DNA from: Leifsonia sp. PS1209
GTDB lineage: Bacteria > Actinomycetota > Actinomycetes > Actinomycetales > Microbacteriaceae
Assembly (NCBI RefSeq): GCF_012317045.1
Contig: NZ_CP051154.1
Location: forward strand, 3,844,001 to 3,908,000
DNA: 64,000 nucleotides
Direction: 5' to 3'
Positions within the stretch are counted from its first letter, which is position 1; the number at the start of each line of letters is the position of its first letter. Below are positions 7,451 through 15,136 of this stretch, in pieces. Under the pieces are notes generated by a model. It did no database searches. It was not told where the DNA came from and saw only the letters and a program-made list of their open reading frames with translations. A program made the translations under genes and the position numbers.

Positions 7451-8059
7451 ATGAGCGATTTGGCCGAGGTGAGGCCGGCGGGGGACGCGACGGGACGGTC
7501 CGAGTCCACGGACCGGGCCCTCCTGCGCGCGCTCTCCGGCGGTAGCACGACCGCGCTCAGCGCTCTCTACGACCGGCACAGCCGTGTGGTCTACGCGTAC
7601 ACCGCCGCGCGACTGGATGCCCGCGAAGACGTCGAAGAGGTGAGCCAGGACGTCTTCGTGACGCTCTGGCGCAAGCGCGCCACCATCGAACTCGCCGGGG
7701 AGTCTGCACTGCCCTGGCTCCTCGTGACGAGCCGCAATCTGATCGCCAACCGTCGACGCTCCCTCCACGTCCACCAGAAGAGACGCACAGACGACCCTGT
7801 CGACGGGTCGGTGCCGGACCCGCGCCCTGGGCCGGATGTGCTCGCCGAGCAGCAGCAACTGCTCGCATACGTCGAAAGCGTCGTCGCCGCGCTCCCCGAG
7901 CCGGACCGCACGGTGTTCGAGCTGTGCATCCGCGGCAGCCACAGCTACGACGAGGCCGCCGCGCAGGTCGGCATCACCCCCGGCGCGGTCCGCAACAGGC
8001 TGTCCCGACTGCGCGGACGCCTCAGAAGCGAACTCGAAACCCTCAGGGGGATGCCATGA
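7451..8059 (+). CDS. ECF-type RNA polymerase sigma factor
   Basis: A 202-residue sigma-70 family factor. Region 2 reads LSALYDRHSRVVYAYTAARL...EEVSQDVFVTLWRKR (residues ~35-80) and region 4 reads LPEPDRTVFELCIRGSHSYDEAAAQVGITPGAVRNRLSRLRGRLR (residues ~145-190). ATG 7451 has GGAGG about 15 bases upstream and a weaker TTAGG immediately before it. The stop overlaps the next start (ATGA), so the downstream membrane protein is probably its partner. Confidence 0.85.
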   Translation: MSDLAEVRPAGDATGRSESTDRALLRALSGGSTTALSALYDRHSRVVYAYTAARLDAREDVEEVSQDVFVTLWRKRATIELAGESALPWLLVTSRNLIANRRRSLHVHQKRRTDDPVDGSVPDPRPGPDVLAEQQQLLAYVESVVAALPEPDRTVFELCIRGSHSYDEAAAQVGITPGAVRNRLSRLRGRLRSELETLRGMP

Positions 8060-8562
8060 CCAACCCCACCTTCCTGCCGACCGACGATCGCTTCGACGAG
8101 CTCAAGCAGTCGATGTTCGCCGAGATCACCCGCGCCGAACGGCGTCGCACCCGCAAACACCGGATCGTCGCCCTCGGCATCGCAGGAACGATCGCCCTCG
8201 GCACCACGGCAGGAGCGATCGCCATCGCGGAAGCATCCCAAGGCCAGATCAACTACACCGCAGACTGCTACGGCGCCGCCGATCTGGGCGCCCGCCACGG
8301 AACCTCCCTCTACGGGCCGGGCGACCAGGATGCGAAGACACCGACACCGCTCAGCGAGCGCATCTCCCTGGCCGAGGAGATGTGCGCTGCGACCTGGCGG
8401 ATCGGCACGTTCTCCCCCGGCGGCTCCACGAACACGAAAGAGTTCCCCGTCCCCGACCTGGAAACCTGCCAGCTGCCCGACGGGCGACTGGCGGTCTTCC
8501 CCTCCGACCTGGCCGCGAGCGAGCTCTGCCCGCAACTCGGCCTCGCAAGCCCGCACGAATGA
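8056..8562 (+). CDS. Single-pass membrane protein coupled to the ECF sigma factor
   Basis: 168 residues: about 40 cytoplasmic residues rich in R, K and E, one membrane segment (IVALGIAGTIALGTTAGAIAI, ~residues 37-58) and an extracellular domain with four cysteines (DCYGA, EMCAAT, ETCQLP, ELCPQL). Start overlaps the sigma factor stop by 4 bp, so it is the obvious candidate anti-sigma factor or sensor. The zinc-binding HxxxCxxC motif of ZAS-type anti-sigma factors is absent, so this role is inferred from context only. Confidence 0.6.
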   Translation: MTNPTFLPTDDRFDELKQSMFAEITRAERRRTRKHRIVALGIAGTIALGTTAGAIAIAEASQGQINYTADCYGAADLGARHGTSLYGPGDQDAKTPTPLSERISLAEEMCAATWRIGTFSPGGSTNTKEFPVPDLETCQLPDGRLAVFPSDLAASELCPQLGLASPHE

Positions 8563-8593
8563 ACACGGGGAACCAGTTCGTGCGGAAAGGGAC

Positions 8594-8639
8594 GGTGCCC
8601 GCCGCATCACATGCCTGGGGGTGGGCAGCGGCGGGCACC
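8594..8639. other. 12-bp hairpin with 22-base loop
   Basis: GGTGCCCGCCGC (8594-8605) pairs perfectly with 8628-8639. It lies 30 bp after the membrane protein stop and about 75 bp before a small ORF. There is no T-tract. It could be a terminator, or a structured leader of the 33-codon ORF. Confidence 0.4.
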
Positions 8640-8713
8640 ATCCGACCAGACGTGAACACGGAACGGACCGGATGCCCACAGAGGGGCACCGGAGACAGAT
8701 ATGAGGAGATCCC

Positions 8714-8815
8714 ATGTCCACTCACTACATCGACCCGGCCGCCATCGAGCTGCCACCGACCGAACCGATCGACATGACGGCGCTGCTGGAGCGGGTGTTG
8801 GCGGAGACGCCTTAA
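8714..8815 (+). CDS. Small ORF, 33-residue acidic peptide
   Basis: ATG 8714 to TAA 8815 encodes a 33-residue peptide beginning MSTHYIDPAAIELPPTEP and ending in an amphipathic helix-like MTALLERVLAETP. A good ribosome-binding site (GAGGAG at 8703-8708, 5 bases before the ATG) supports translation. Two short hairpins follow. I do not recognise it: it could be a leader peptide, a small regulatory protein or the fragment of a larger gene. Confidence 0.4.
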   Translation: MSTHYIDPAAIELPPTEPIDMTALLERVLAETP

Positions 8816-8820
8816 AGTTT

Positions 8821-8870
8821 CACATTTAGCGTATTGAGCGGCAAATGTGTAGTCCGTAATTTTGCGGACT
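8821..8870. repeat. Two adjacent AT-rich inverted repeats
   Basis: CACATTT (8821-8827) pairs with AAATGTG (8843-8849), and AGTCCG (8851-8856) pairs with CGGACT (8865-8870). They follow the small ORF stop and precede the secreted protein gene by about 90 bp. The segment is visibly more AT-rich than its surroundings. Terminator or regulatory function is possible. Confidence 0.4.
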
Positions 8871-8956
8871 GGCGCCCGTAGGCGCGGCCCGTAATGCTGG
8901 AGTGACGGGGCGCGTCGAGGACTGCAGGCGGGGCCCCACTTTCGAAGCAGGGACAC

Positions 8957-9649
8957 ATGGCACAACGACGTCTGACAACAATCCTCACCGCCATTCTCGG
9001 CGCGGGAGCACTCGCCATTGGATCGGTCGCTCCCGCAAATGCGGAGCAGCCAGGTTCACAGGTGGGGGCCGCGGAGCGTGATTTGGGTGCCCCAGACGTT
9101 CGCCTGTACGTGCGCGGGAGCAGCGAGACCGTCGAACTCACGCCCGAGTTCGTCAGCGCCAACGCGCTCCCCGACCATGACCAATCCCGCGCGAACGCAC
9201 GACTTATTTCCTGGGACCAGTGGTTCGGCTGCTTCACTCTCAACAACGAGGCCGATATCTTCGGCGAGTACGCCTTCCCCTGGGATGGGGATCTGCGCCC
9301 GGTTCGCCTCAAATGCGGCAACGCGACGTACGGGTACAAGCACATCCGGAACAAAGAGTCGAACTGGCAAGACAAACTCGACACTGCGCGCGCCTACGGA
9401 TGGAATTCGGGGCACTACGGAATCCACAGTTGGGAAGATCTGATGTCGGCTACCACCGCCGCAATAGTGCGGTTCCCGGACTACATGGCCCACAACAGCG
9501 TCGGTAACAAGTGGTGCAGCAACACTGAGCTCTTCCTCCAGGATGTGAAGACCGGCAAGCCCGTCTATTCGTTCCGCGCGGAGGCCGCTTGGGCATCGGA
9601 CAGCGACAGGCTCATCAGCACGTTCCCATCGAGCCGACAGGTCTGTTGA
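8957..9649 (+). CDS. Secreted protein, possible RNase-type toxin domain
   Basis: A 230-residue exported protein. Signal peptide residues 1-29 (LTTILTAILGAGALAIGSVAPANA|EQ). The mature C-terminal half contains GYKHIRNK, then NKWCSNTELFLQDVKTG and DRLISTFPSS. This order resembles BECR-fold bacterial RNase toxins (HI..KH motif early, a ..R-ITAFP-like strand last), although the second histidine of the usual motif is replaced by E. The domain call is tentative; alternatively a secreted protein of unknown role. It stands alone on the plus strand and converges on two small paralogous genes. Confidence 0.5.
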   Translation: MAQRRLTTILTAILGAGALAIGSVAPANAEQPGSQVGAAERDLGAPDVRLYVRGSSETVELTPEFVSANALPDHDQSRANARLISWDQWFGCFTLNNEADIFGEYAFPWDGDLRPVRLKCGNATYGYKHIRNKESNWQDKLDTARAYGWNSGHYGIHSWEDLMSATTAAIVRFPDYMAHNSVGNKWCSNTELFLQDVKTGKPVYSFRAEAAWASDSDRLISTFPSSRQVC

Positions 9650-9707
9650 CCCGAGTCGACACAAGCGAGCCGACCACGCATGTCAACCAGGCCGTGGCCG
9701 GCTCCCG

Positions 9708-10121
9708 TCATTCGTGCCCACGTCGATGCTCCCTTGACACTTCCGCAAAGTCCCACACTTCGGCCTGAAGTCTGTCAGCGATGTCGTCGCCGCGAGTATT
9801 CCACTCGCGTCCGGTGGATGCGTCCAGCCAGCCAGAATCGAAGCGGAAGCCGGACTCCCAGGTCTCGTACCATTCGCGCATGTCATCGACGAGGCGCTCG
9901 CTGAGCCCGTAGACATCTGGCGTCGGTGTCGGGTCTTCGGTGTCGGACTCCCATAGCGGCCACGGGTTGCCGTGATCGGGAAAGAACCGGATTATCCTGA
10001 GCTCACCATTGTGCTGCAGCGCTGCGCGACGGAGCGCGCGCTCTCGAGACATTCCGGTGGCCACCCACACCTCGATCTGCGTGGTGGGGTGGACGATCCA
10101 TTCGCCGTCAGCCGCGTTCAT
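9708..10121 (-). CDS. Hypothetical protein, tandem paralog A
   Basis: A 137-residue acidic protein without signal or membrane segments. The core IRIIRFFPDHGNPWPLWES, then YGLSERLVDDMREWYETWE, is closely repeated in the next gene upstream, so the two are paralogs. This copy has an extra ~45-residue N-terminal region (WIVHPTTQIEVWVATGMSRERALRRAAL). ATG 10121 is preceded by GGGG; a GTG at 10130 is equally possible. The family looks common in actinobacteria but I know no function. Its position next to a possible toxin gene makes an immunity role conceivable. Confidence 0.55.
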   Translation of the reverse strand: MNAADGEWIVHPTTQIEVWVATGMSRERALRRAALQHNGELRIIRFFPDHGNPWPLWESDTEDPTPTPDVYGLSERLVDDMREWYETWESGFRFDSGWLDASTGREWNTRGDDIADRLQAEVWDFAEVSREHRRGHE

Positions 10122-10254
10122 AGTCCCCACGTTACCGACGGCGGAGGACTGGCCGTACGACAGAGATCCTGCACGTCAGGCATCCACGCGCGAATGGGTA
10201 GACGCGACGCGGAGTGGCTTGCAGTGGTCCCCGGCCGCGCCGAACCGCGAAACG

Positions 10255-10539
10255 TCACTCCACGCTCAGGCTTATCCCGTCTGGCAGCTCTGATCGGAGG
10301 AGCTGGATGACCTCGGTTCGGTCGCTGTCGAAACGCTGGAAGTTCTCCTCCGAGTCCCAGCCGTCGAACGGATCGGCGTGCTCGCTCCAGAAGTCGTAGA
10401 GCCGGCGGAGACGCTTGGTGAGCTCCTCGGAGAGACCGAAGTCGCTCGGCTCCATCGTGTACTTGTCTGTGCCGGACTCCCAGAGCGGCCAGCGGTGGCC
10501 CCAGTCGAAGAAGAACCTGATCGTGCGCGCGCCTGTCAT
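10255..10539 (-). CDS. Hypothetical protein, tandem paralog B
   Basis: A 94-residue paralog of the downstream gene: IRFFFDWGHRWPLWESGT, DFGLSEELTKRLRRLYDFWSEH, then an acidic stretch FDGWDSEENFQRFDSD and a C-terminal RTEVIQLLRSELPDG. It lacks the N-terminal extension of its partner. Rich in W, D and E; probably cytoplasmic. The pair is separated by 133 bp and most likely arose by tandem duplication with divergence. Confidence 0.55.
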   Translation of the reverse strand: MTGARTIRFFFDWGHRWPLWESGTDKYTMEPSDFGLSEELTKRLRRLYDFWSEHADPFDGWDSEENFQRFDSDRTEVIQLLRSELPDGISLSVE

Positions 10540-10661
10540 GGTGAACCGATGGCTTGTCAGCAGCTTCCCTTGGTCTTCGATGTGGCGGTGATGATCAGCT
10601 TATTGTTCTCGGACCACCGGCCGGCGGGCTCGAAACGCATCGCCAGTCTCCCGCCAAGCCG

Positions 10662-11282
10662 CTACCGCAGCACCCCGAGCGAGCGCGCCGTCGACACCGC
10701 GGCCGTGCGCGACGCGACGCCGAGTTTCGAGAACACGTGCACCAGGTGCGATTTCACCGTGGCGTCGGTGACGAAGAGGCGGCGGGCGATTTCGGCGTTG
10801 GATGCACCGTCGGCGACGAGTTGCAGCACCTCGATCTCGCGGGCGGAGAGGCTCACGCTGGGTGAGCGGAGTCGTTCCATCAGGCGGCCGGCGATGGCGG
10901 GGGCGAGCGCGCTCTCGCCGGCCGCCGCGCTGCGGATGGCCGCGATCAGGTCGCCGGGAGGCGCGTCTTTCAGCAGGTAGCCGCTCGCGCCGGCCTCCAC
11001 GGCGCCCAGGATGTCGCCGTCGGTGTCGTAGTTCGTGAGCACCAGCACGTACGGCGGCGCATCCAGGGCCCGGATACGCCTGGTCGCGTCCGCTCCGCTC
11101 TGGCCGTCGGCGAACTGCAGGTCCATGAGCACCAGCTCGGGGGCCGTCGACTCTGCGAGGGCGACGGCCTCGTCGGGGGTGGCGGCCTCGCCGATCACCT
11201 GCAGGTCGTCCTCGCCCTCCAGCAGCGCCCGGATCCCGGCGCGCACGACGGGATGGTCGTCGGCGATCACGATGCGGATCAT
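10662..11282 (-). CDS. NarL/FixJ-family response regulator
   Basis: A 206-residue regulator. Receiver domain residues 1-120: acidic pair in IVIADDH, phospho-acceptor Asp in LVLMDLQ (~residue 53), conserved T/S strand LVLTNYD and Lys in YLLKDA. A LuxR-type helix-turn-helix lies at ~residues 140-200 (LSAREIEVLQLVADGASNAEIA). The ATG at 11282 overlaps the kinase stop by 4 bp, so the pair is translationally coupled. The likely target is the divergent ABC exporter at 12616. Confidence 0.9.
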   Translation of the reverse strand: MIRIVIADDHPVVRAGIRALLEGEDDLQVIGEAATPDEAVALAESTAPELVLMDLQFADGQSGADATRRIRALDAPPYVLVLTNYDTDGDILGAVEAGASGYLLKDAPPGDLIAAIRSAAAGESALAPAIAGRLMERLRSPSVSLSAREIEVLQLVADGASNAEIARRLFVTDATVKSHLVHVFSKLGVASRTAAVSTARSLGVLR

Positions 11283-12466
11283 CGCGCATCCACCGGGAAT
11301 GTCACGGTCAGCGTGGTGCCGCGGCCGGGCGCACTGTCGACGCTGAGGTCGCCGCCGAGTTGCTCGACCCGTTCGGCGATGGCGCGCAGGCCGAACGAGT
11401 CGGAACCGGCCGCGCGGGCGCCCACCAGTTCCGGGGCGAAGCTGAAACCGTCGCCGTCGTCCGAGACCGTGAGCGTCACCTCGGTGTCCGTCGCGTCGAG
11501 CACGACCCTCGCGACCGTGGCGTGCGCGTGCTGGCGCACGTTCGCGAGTGCACCCTGAGCGATGCGCAGCAGGGCGGTCTGCACGGTCATCGGGAGGTGC
11601 CCGGTCTGCGACGTCTCGACCTCGATGCGGAGGTCGCCGTCGGTGCCCGGCTGCTGTTCGCCGAGGCGGGCGAGTGCTTGCGCGAGCCCGTCGTCGAGCA
11701 GCGGCGACGCCAGCTCCCGGATGAACCTGCGCGTGTCCGCGAGCCCTTCCGCCGCCGTCTCCCGCGCGAGCCGGACGTGCTCGGCCCCGGGCCGGTCGCC
11801 GTCCGCGCGCTCGGCGGCGTGCAGCAGCAACTGGATGCTCGACAAGCCCTGCGCGACCGTGTCGTGGATCTCGCGGGCGAGGCGGGAACGCTCGGCGAGC
11901 ATCCCCTGCTCTCGTTCGCTCTCGGCCAGGCGGTCCCTGGTCGCGACGAGTTCGGCGAGCAGCGCCTCGCGCTCGGCGGCCTCGCGGGCGAGTGCGCGGT
12001 AGCCCAGGCCGATCAGCAAGGCGACGGCGGCACCGACCACGGGGCCGATCACGCCTCCGACGGTGAAGCCGCCGTGCATCCCGAGCGCGACGATGGCGAC
12101 GCCGGTCGCGGCGACCACGGCCGCCGGGCCGAGCAGGCCGGGGAGCACGTGCAGGTAGAGGAAGAACATCGGGAAGACGAGGTACGCCGCCTCGGGCACC
12201 AGCACGATCAGGCCGATCCAGATGACAGACAGCCCCACGATCCAGAGAGCGGCAGCCGCTTTCCTGCGTCGCTCCGGCACGAACCGCATGAACGCGACCA
12301 GTGCGTAGACGACGGCGAACGCCGCCGTGAGCGCCAGCGACGGACCGAGCGACGGGCCGCCCACCAGGAACACCCGCACCAGCACCAGCACGAGCAGGCC
12401 GACGACGAGCAGGTGGAGGCCCGTGCGCAGCCCGACGAAGACGGGGGTGAGGGTGTTGTGCGGCAT
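11279..12466 (-). CDS. Membrane sensor histidine kinase, HisKA_3 family
   Basis: A 395-residue kinase. Residues ~1-155 hold several hydrophobic segments with short loops (intramembrane-sensing type, no large extracellular domain), then a coiled linker, the phospho-acceptor His in REIHDTVAQG (~residue 200) and an ATPase domain with VSDDGDGF and GRGTTLTVTFP. Start at ATG 12466 with GGAAG 8 bases upstream. Overlaps its response regulator. Kinases of this shape next to a small ABC exporter often sense membrane-active compounds (family knowledge, not shown here). Confidence 0.85.
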   Translation of the reverse strand: MPHNTLTPVFVGLRTGLHLLVVGLLVLVLVRVFLVGGPSLGPSLALTAAFAVVYALVAFMRFVPERRRKAAAALWIVGLSVIWIGLIVLVPEAAYLVFPMFFLYLHVLPGLLGPAAVVAATGVAIVALGMHGGFTVGGVIGPVVGAAVALLIGLGYRALAREAAEREALLAELVATRDRLAESEREQGMLAERSRLAREIHDTVAQGLSSIQLLLHAAERADGDRPGAEHVRLARETAAEGLADTRRFIRELASPLLDDGLAQALARLGEQQPGTDGDLRIEVETSQTGHLPMTVQTALLRIAQGALANVRQHAHATVARVVLDATDTEVTLTVSDDGDGFSFAPELVGARAAGSDSFGLRAIAERVEQLGGDLSVDSAPGRGTTLTVTFPVDAR

Positions 12467-12615
12467 GACGCTTCCAGCGTAAGGACTCGGCGCCTTGGGG
12501 GCATCCATCGAAAGTTCGAGCACAGCATCCACAGGCTTGACGATGACCGGGATGCGCGCGGAAACGAGGCTGGAAGACGTGCCGGGACGACGCTCCCGGC
12601 CGGAAAGGAGACACC

Positions 12616-13707
12616 GTGTTCGTCGCATGGCGCGACCTGCGGTTCGCCAGAGGCCGCTTCATCCTGATCGGCGCCGTCGTCGCGCTCATCACCGTCCTCG
12701 TCGGGTTCCTGGCCGGGCTGACCGGCGGGCTGGCGTTCCAGAACGTGTCCGCGGTGCTCGACCTGCCGGGAAACAGGCTGGTGCTGCAGCAGACGGACGG
12801 GAAGACGGCGGGATTCTCGGAGTCCGAGCTGTCCGAACGGACGGTGGAGGCCTGGCGGAGCGCGCCGGGGGTGCGCGAGGCGCTGCCGGTGAGCATCGTG
12901 CAGGGACGGGCGACGGCCGGCGGGACCGGCGGGACAACCACCGGCGTGGCCCTCTTCGGGATGCCCGCCGGCGATTCACCGGACGGTTCCTCACTGCGCA
13001 GCCTGGTCCCCGCGAACGACGACGAGGTCGGCTTGTCGACCGGAGCCGCCGCCGACCTGTCCGCCCGCGTGGGCGATCGGGTGAGCATCGCGGGCACCGC
13101 ATACCGGGTCGCGTCGATCGGCGGCGACCTCTGGTACAGCCACACCCCGGTGGTCGCTCTGACGAGCAGCGCGGCGGCCGAGGCGGAGAAGCGGATGGGC
13201 GGGAGCGGCGCATCCACGGTCCTGGCGGTGACCGGCGACCCCGACTGGGATGCCGTGGGCCGGTCGACGGGGACCGTCGCGCTCGCGCCGCTCGCCAGTC
13301 TGACCGCGCTGGAGACCTTCAAGTCGGAGATCGGCTCGCTGGCGCTCATGGTGGTGATGCTGTTCGGCATCTCGGCCCTGGTGGTCGGCGCGTTCTTCAC
13401 TGTGTGGACGATGCAGCGCTCCGGCGACATCGCCGTGCTCAAGGCCCTCGGCGGGACGACCGGCTCCCTGGTGCGCGACGCGCTCGGGCAGGCACTGGTT
13501 GTGCTCGTGGCAGGGATCGGCATCGGACTCGCCGCCGTTGTCGGGCTCGGCACCATCGCCGGCGGGGCGCTGCCGTTCCTGATCAGCCCGCTCACCACTC
13601 TCGTGCCCGCCGGGGCGATGGCCGTTCTCGGTCTCGCCGGCGCGGCCGTCGCCCTCCGGACCGTCACCTCGGCGGATCCCCTCACCGCACTCGGGAGCAA
13701 CAGGTGA
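12616..13707 (+). CDS. ABC transporter permease, FtsX/MacB-like
   Basis: A 363-residue permease of MacB topology: one N-terminal membrane segment (ILIGAVVALITVLVGFLAGLTGG), a large extracytoplasmic domain (residues ~45-250) and three C-terminal segments (LALMVVMLFGISALVVGAFF, QALVVLVAGIGIGLAAVVG, AGAMAVLGLAGAAVAL). GTG start with AGGAG 7 bases upstream. The stop overlaps the ATPase start (GTGA). Divergent from the two-component system, which probably controls it. Likely exports a lipid, peptide or drug. Confidence 0.85.
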   Translation: MFVAWRDLRFARGRFILIGAVVALITVLVGFLAGLTGGLAFQNVSAVLDLPGNRLVLQQTDGKTAGFSESELSERTVEAWRSAPGVREALPVSIVQGRATAGGTGGTTTGVALFGMPAGDSPDGSSLRSLVPANDDEVGLSTGAAADLSARVGDRVSIAGTAYRVASIGGDLWYSHTPVVALTSSAAAEAEKRMGGSGASTVLAVTGDPDWDAVGRSTGTVALAPLASLTALETFKSEIGSLALMVVMLFGISALVVGAFFTVWTMQRSGDIAVLKALGGTTGSLVRDALGQALVVLVAGIGIGLAAVVGLGTIAGGALPFLISPLTTLVPAGAMAVLGLAGAAVALRTVTSADPLTALGSNR

Positions 13708-14414
13708 TCACCCTCGACAACGTCACCCTCACCTTCCCGGACGGCGCATCCCGCGTGACGGCCGTGGATGCGGTCACCCTGCACGGCCGCGCCGGCCGCG
13801 TCACCGGGATCACCGGCCCGTCGGGCTCCGGCAAGTCGAGCATCCTGGCCATCGCCGGCACGCTCATCCGTCCGGACTCCGGTCGCGTGCTGATCGACGG
13901 GGTGGATGCGGCCGGGCTGTCGCGCACGGAGGCCACGGCGCTGCGGCGGTCGCGCATCGGCATCGTGTTCCAGCAGTCGAACCTGCTGCCGTCGCTCACC
14001 GCCCGCGAACAGCTGCAGGTGATGGGCGAGCTCGGCGACCGGCCGTCGCGCGGGCTGCGGCGTGCGGTGCGGGCGCGGGTGGACGACCTGCTCGACGCGG
14101 TGGGCCTGTCCGGCCAGGCCGACCGGCGCCCCGCGCAGCTGTCCGGCGGGCAGCGGCAGCGGGTCGCGATCGCGCGGGCGCTCGTGCGGGAGCCGCGGGT
14201 GCTGCTCGTGGACGAGCCGACCAGCGCGCTCGACCAGGAGCGCGGCGCGGCGATCATGGACCTCATCGGGCGCCTCAGCCGCGAACGGGACACGGCGACC
14301 CTGCTGGTGACGCACGACCTGGGGCACAGCGGCGCACTGGACGAGCTGGTCACCGTGGTCGACGGCCGCGTGGTCGAGGCTGCGGTCGGGACCACGGCCG
14401 CGAAACACCAGTAA
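13704..14414 (+). CDS. ABC transporter ATP-binding protein (MacB/LolD-like)
   Basis: A 236-residue ATPase with all hallmarks: Walker A GPSGSGKS (~residue 40), Q-loop VFQQSN, signature LSGGQRQR, Walker B VLLVDEPTSALD and the H-loop VTHD. GTG start overlaps the permease stop. The final residues AAKHQ and the TAA stop lie inside a dispersed palindromic repeat that begins at about 14398, so the C-terminus has been supplied by the repeat. The same tail ends the MarR protein at 15646. Confidence 0.9.
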   Translation: MITLDNVTLTFPDGASRVTAVDAVTLHGRAGRVTGITGPSGSGKSSILAIAGTLIRPDSGRVLIDGVDAAGLSRTEATALRRSRIGIVFQQSNLLPSLTAREQLQVMGELGDRPSRGLRRAVRARVDDLLDAVGLSGQADRRPAQLSGGQRQRVAIARALVREPRVLLVDEPTSALDQERGAAIMDLIGRLSRERDTATLLVTHDLGHSGALDELVTVVDGRVVEAAVGTTAAKHQ

Positions 14415-14462
14415 CTGTCGCGAAACTCCCGGGATGCGGCGCAGTTACTGGTGTCTCGCGGC
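14398..14462. repeat. Palindromic intergenic repeat, copy 1 of 3
   Basis: A ~65-bp element whose outer arms (CGCGAAACACCAGTAACTG on the left, CAGTTACTGGTGTCTCGCG on the right) are near-perfect inverted repeats around a CCCGGGATGCGGCG centre. It covers the end of the ABC ATPase gene and nearly reaches the convergent reductase gene. Nearly identical copies lie at 15630-15694 and, reversed, at 43549-43614. Confidence 0.8.
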
Positions 14463-14474
14463 GCGGAGCGGCGG

Positions 14475-15044
14475 TTACGCCTGCAGGGCGAAGCCGCCCG
14501 TCCAGGCGATCTGCTCGCCGACGGCGAGCGTCAGCTGCAGGAAGCCGAGGGCTTCGAGCTCGCGGGCGCGCTTGAGCGAGCCGGCGTCGACGGCCTTCAC
14601 GCCTCCGGCGGTGATGGCGGCGGCGAGCTCGGCCTTGGCCGCGTCGTCGTCTCCCGCGATGAGGACGGTGGTTTGCACGTCGCCGACCTTCTTGCTCGCG
14701 AGGGTGGCCGCGAACGTCGTGTTGAACGCCTTGACGACCTTCGAGCCGGGCAGCTTGGCGGCGATGACCGCAGCGGCCGAGCCGTCGGCGGGGACCACGA
14801 GGCCGTCGAAGGTGGCGAAGTCGAGCGGGTTGGTGATGTCGACGACCGTCTTGCCTGCGAGGGCGTCGCCGTACTGGGCGATCACGTTGTCGACCTCCGG
14901 ATACGGCACGGCGAGGACGACGATGTCGCCGTTCACTGCACTGCCGGTGCGGCCGAGGTACTCGACCGTGCTTCCGCCGTCGGCGACGACGCCGCCGATC
15001 GCCTTGGCCATGTTGCCGTTTCCGATGATGCTCACCGAGGTCAT
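14475..15044 (-). CDS. NADPH-dependent F420 reductase-like / NADP-binding oxidoreductase
   Basis: A 189-residue protein of the coenzyme-F420-dependent NADP oxidoreductase family. N-terminal SIIGNGNMAKAIG is the GxGxxA dinucleotide loop; VVLAVPYPEVDNVIA, VVDITNPLDF and VVKAFNTTFA follow in family order. Some members act as ferric or flavin reductases rather than on F420. Divergent from a MarR regulator over two identical operators; a perfect TTGACA -35 (complement of 15109-15114) reads toward it from within operator 2. Confidence 0.75.
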   Translation of the reverse strand: MTSVSIIGNGNMAKAIGGVVADGGSTVEYLGRTGSAVNGDIVVLAVPYPEVDNVIAQYGDALAGKTVVDITNPLDFATFDGLVVPADGSAAAVIAAKLPGSKVVKAFNTTFAATLASKKVGDVQTTVLIAGDDDAAKAELAAAITAGGVKAVDAGSLKRARELEALGFLQLTLAVGEQIAWTGGFALQA

Positions 15045-15070
15045 GATGCTCCTTCCGGCCGAAGCCGATT

Positions 15071-15117
15071 TAGTTGATGCTTCAACTATTACTCGGATTT
15101 AGTTGAAGTGTCAACTA
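15071..15117. promoter_or_regulatory. Two identical MarR operators
   Basis: TAGTTGA-N4-TCAACTA occurs twice: 15071-15088 and 15100-15117, centres 29 bp apart. Both are perfect 7-bp inverted repeats. They lie between the divergent reductase and MarR genes and overlap the predicted -35 box of the reductase gene. A MarR-type autorepressor site is the natural reading. Confidence 0.75.
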
Positions 15118-15136
15118 CTTTGCTAGAGTGGTGGTC

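Noticed and set aside
10662..14408. A 1248-codon minus-strand frame running from the ABC exporter through the kinase into the response regulator
   Set aside because: Only its last 206 codons match a real protein (the response regulator). The rest is antisense to the exporter genes and out of frame for the kinase.
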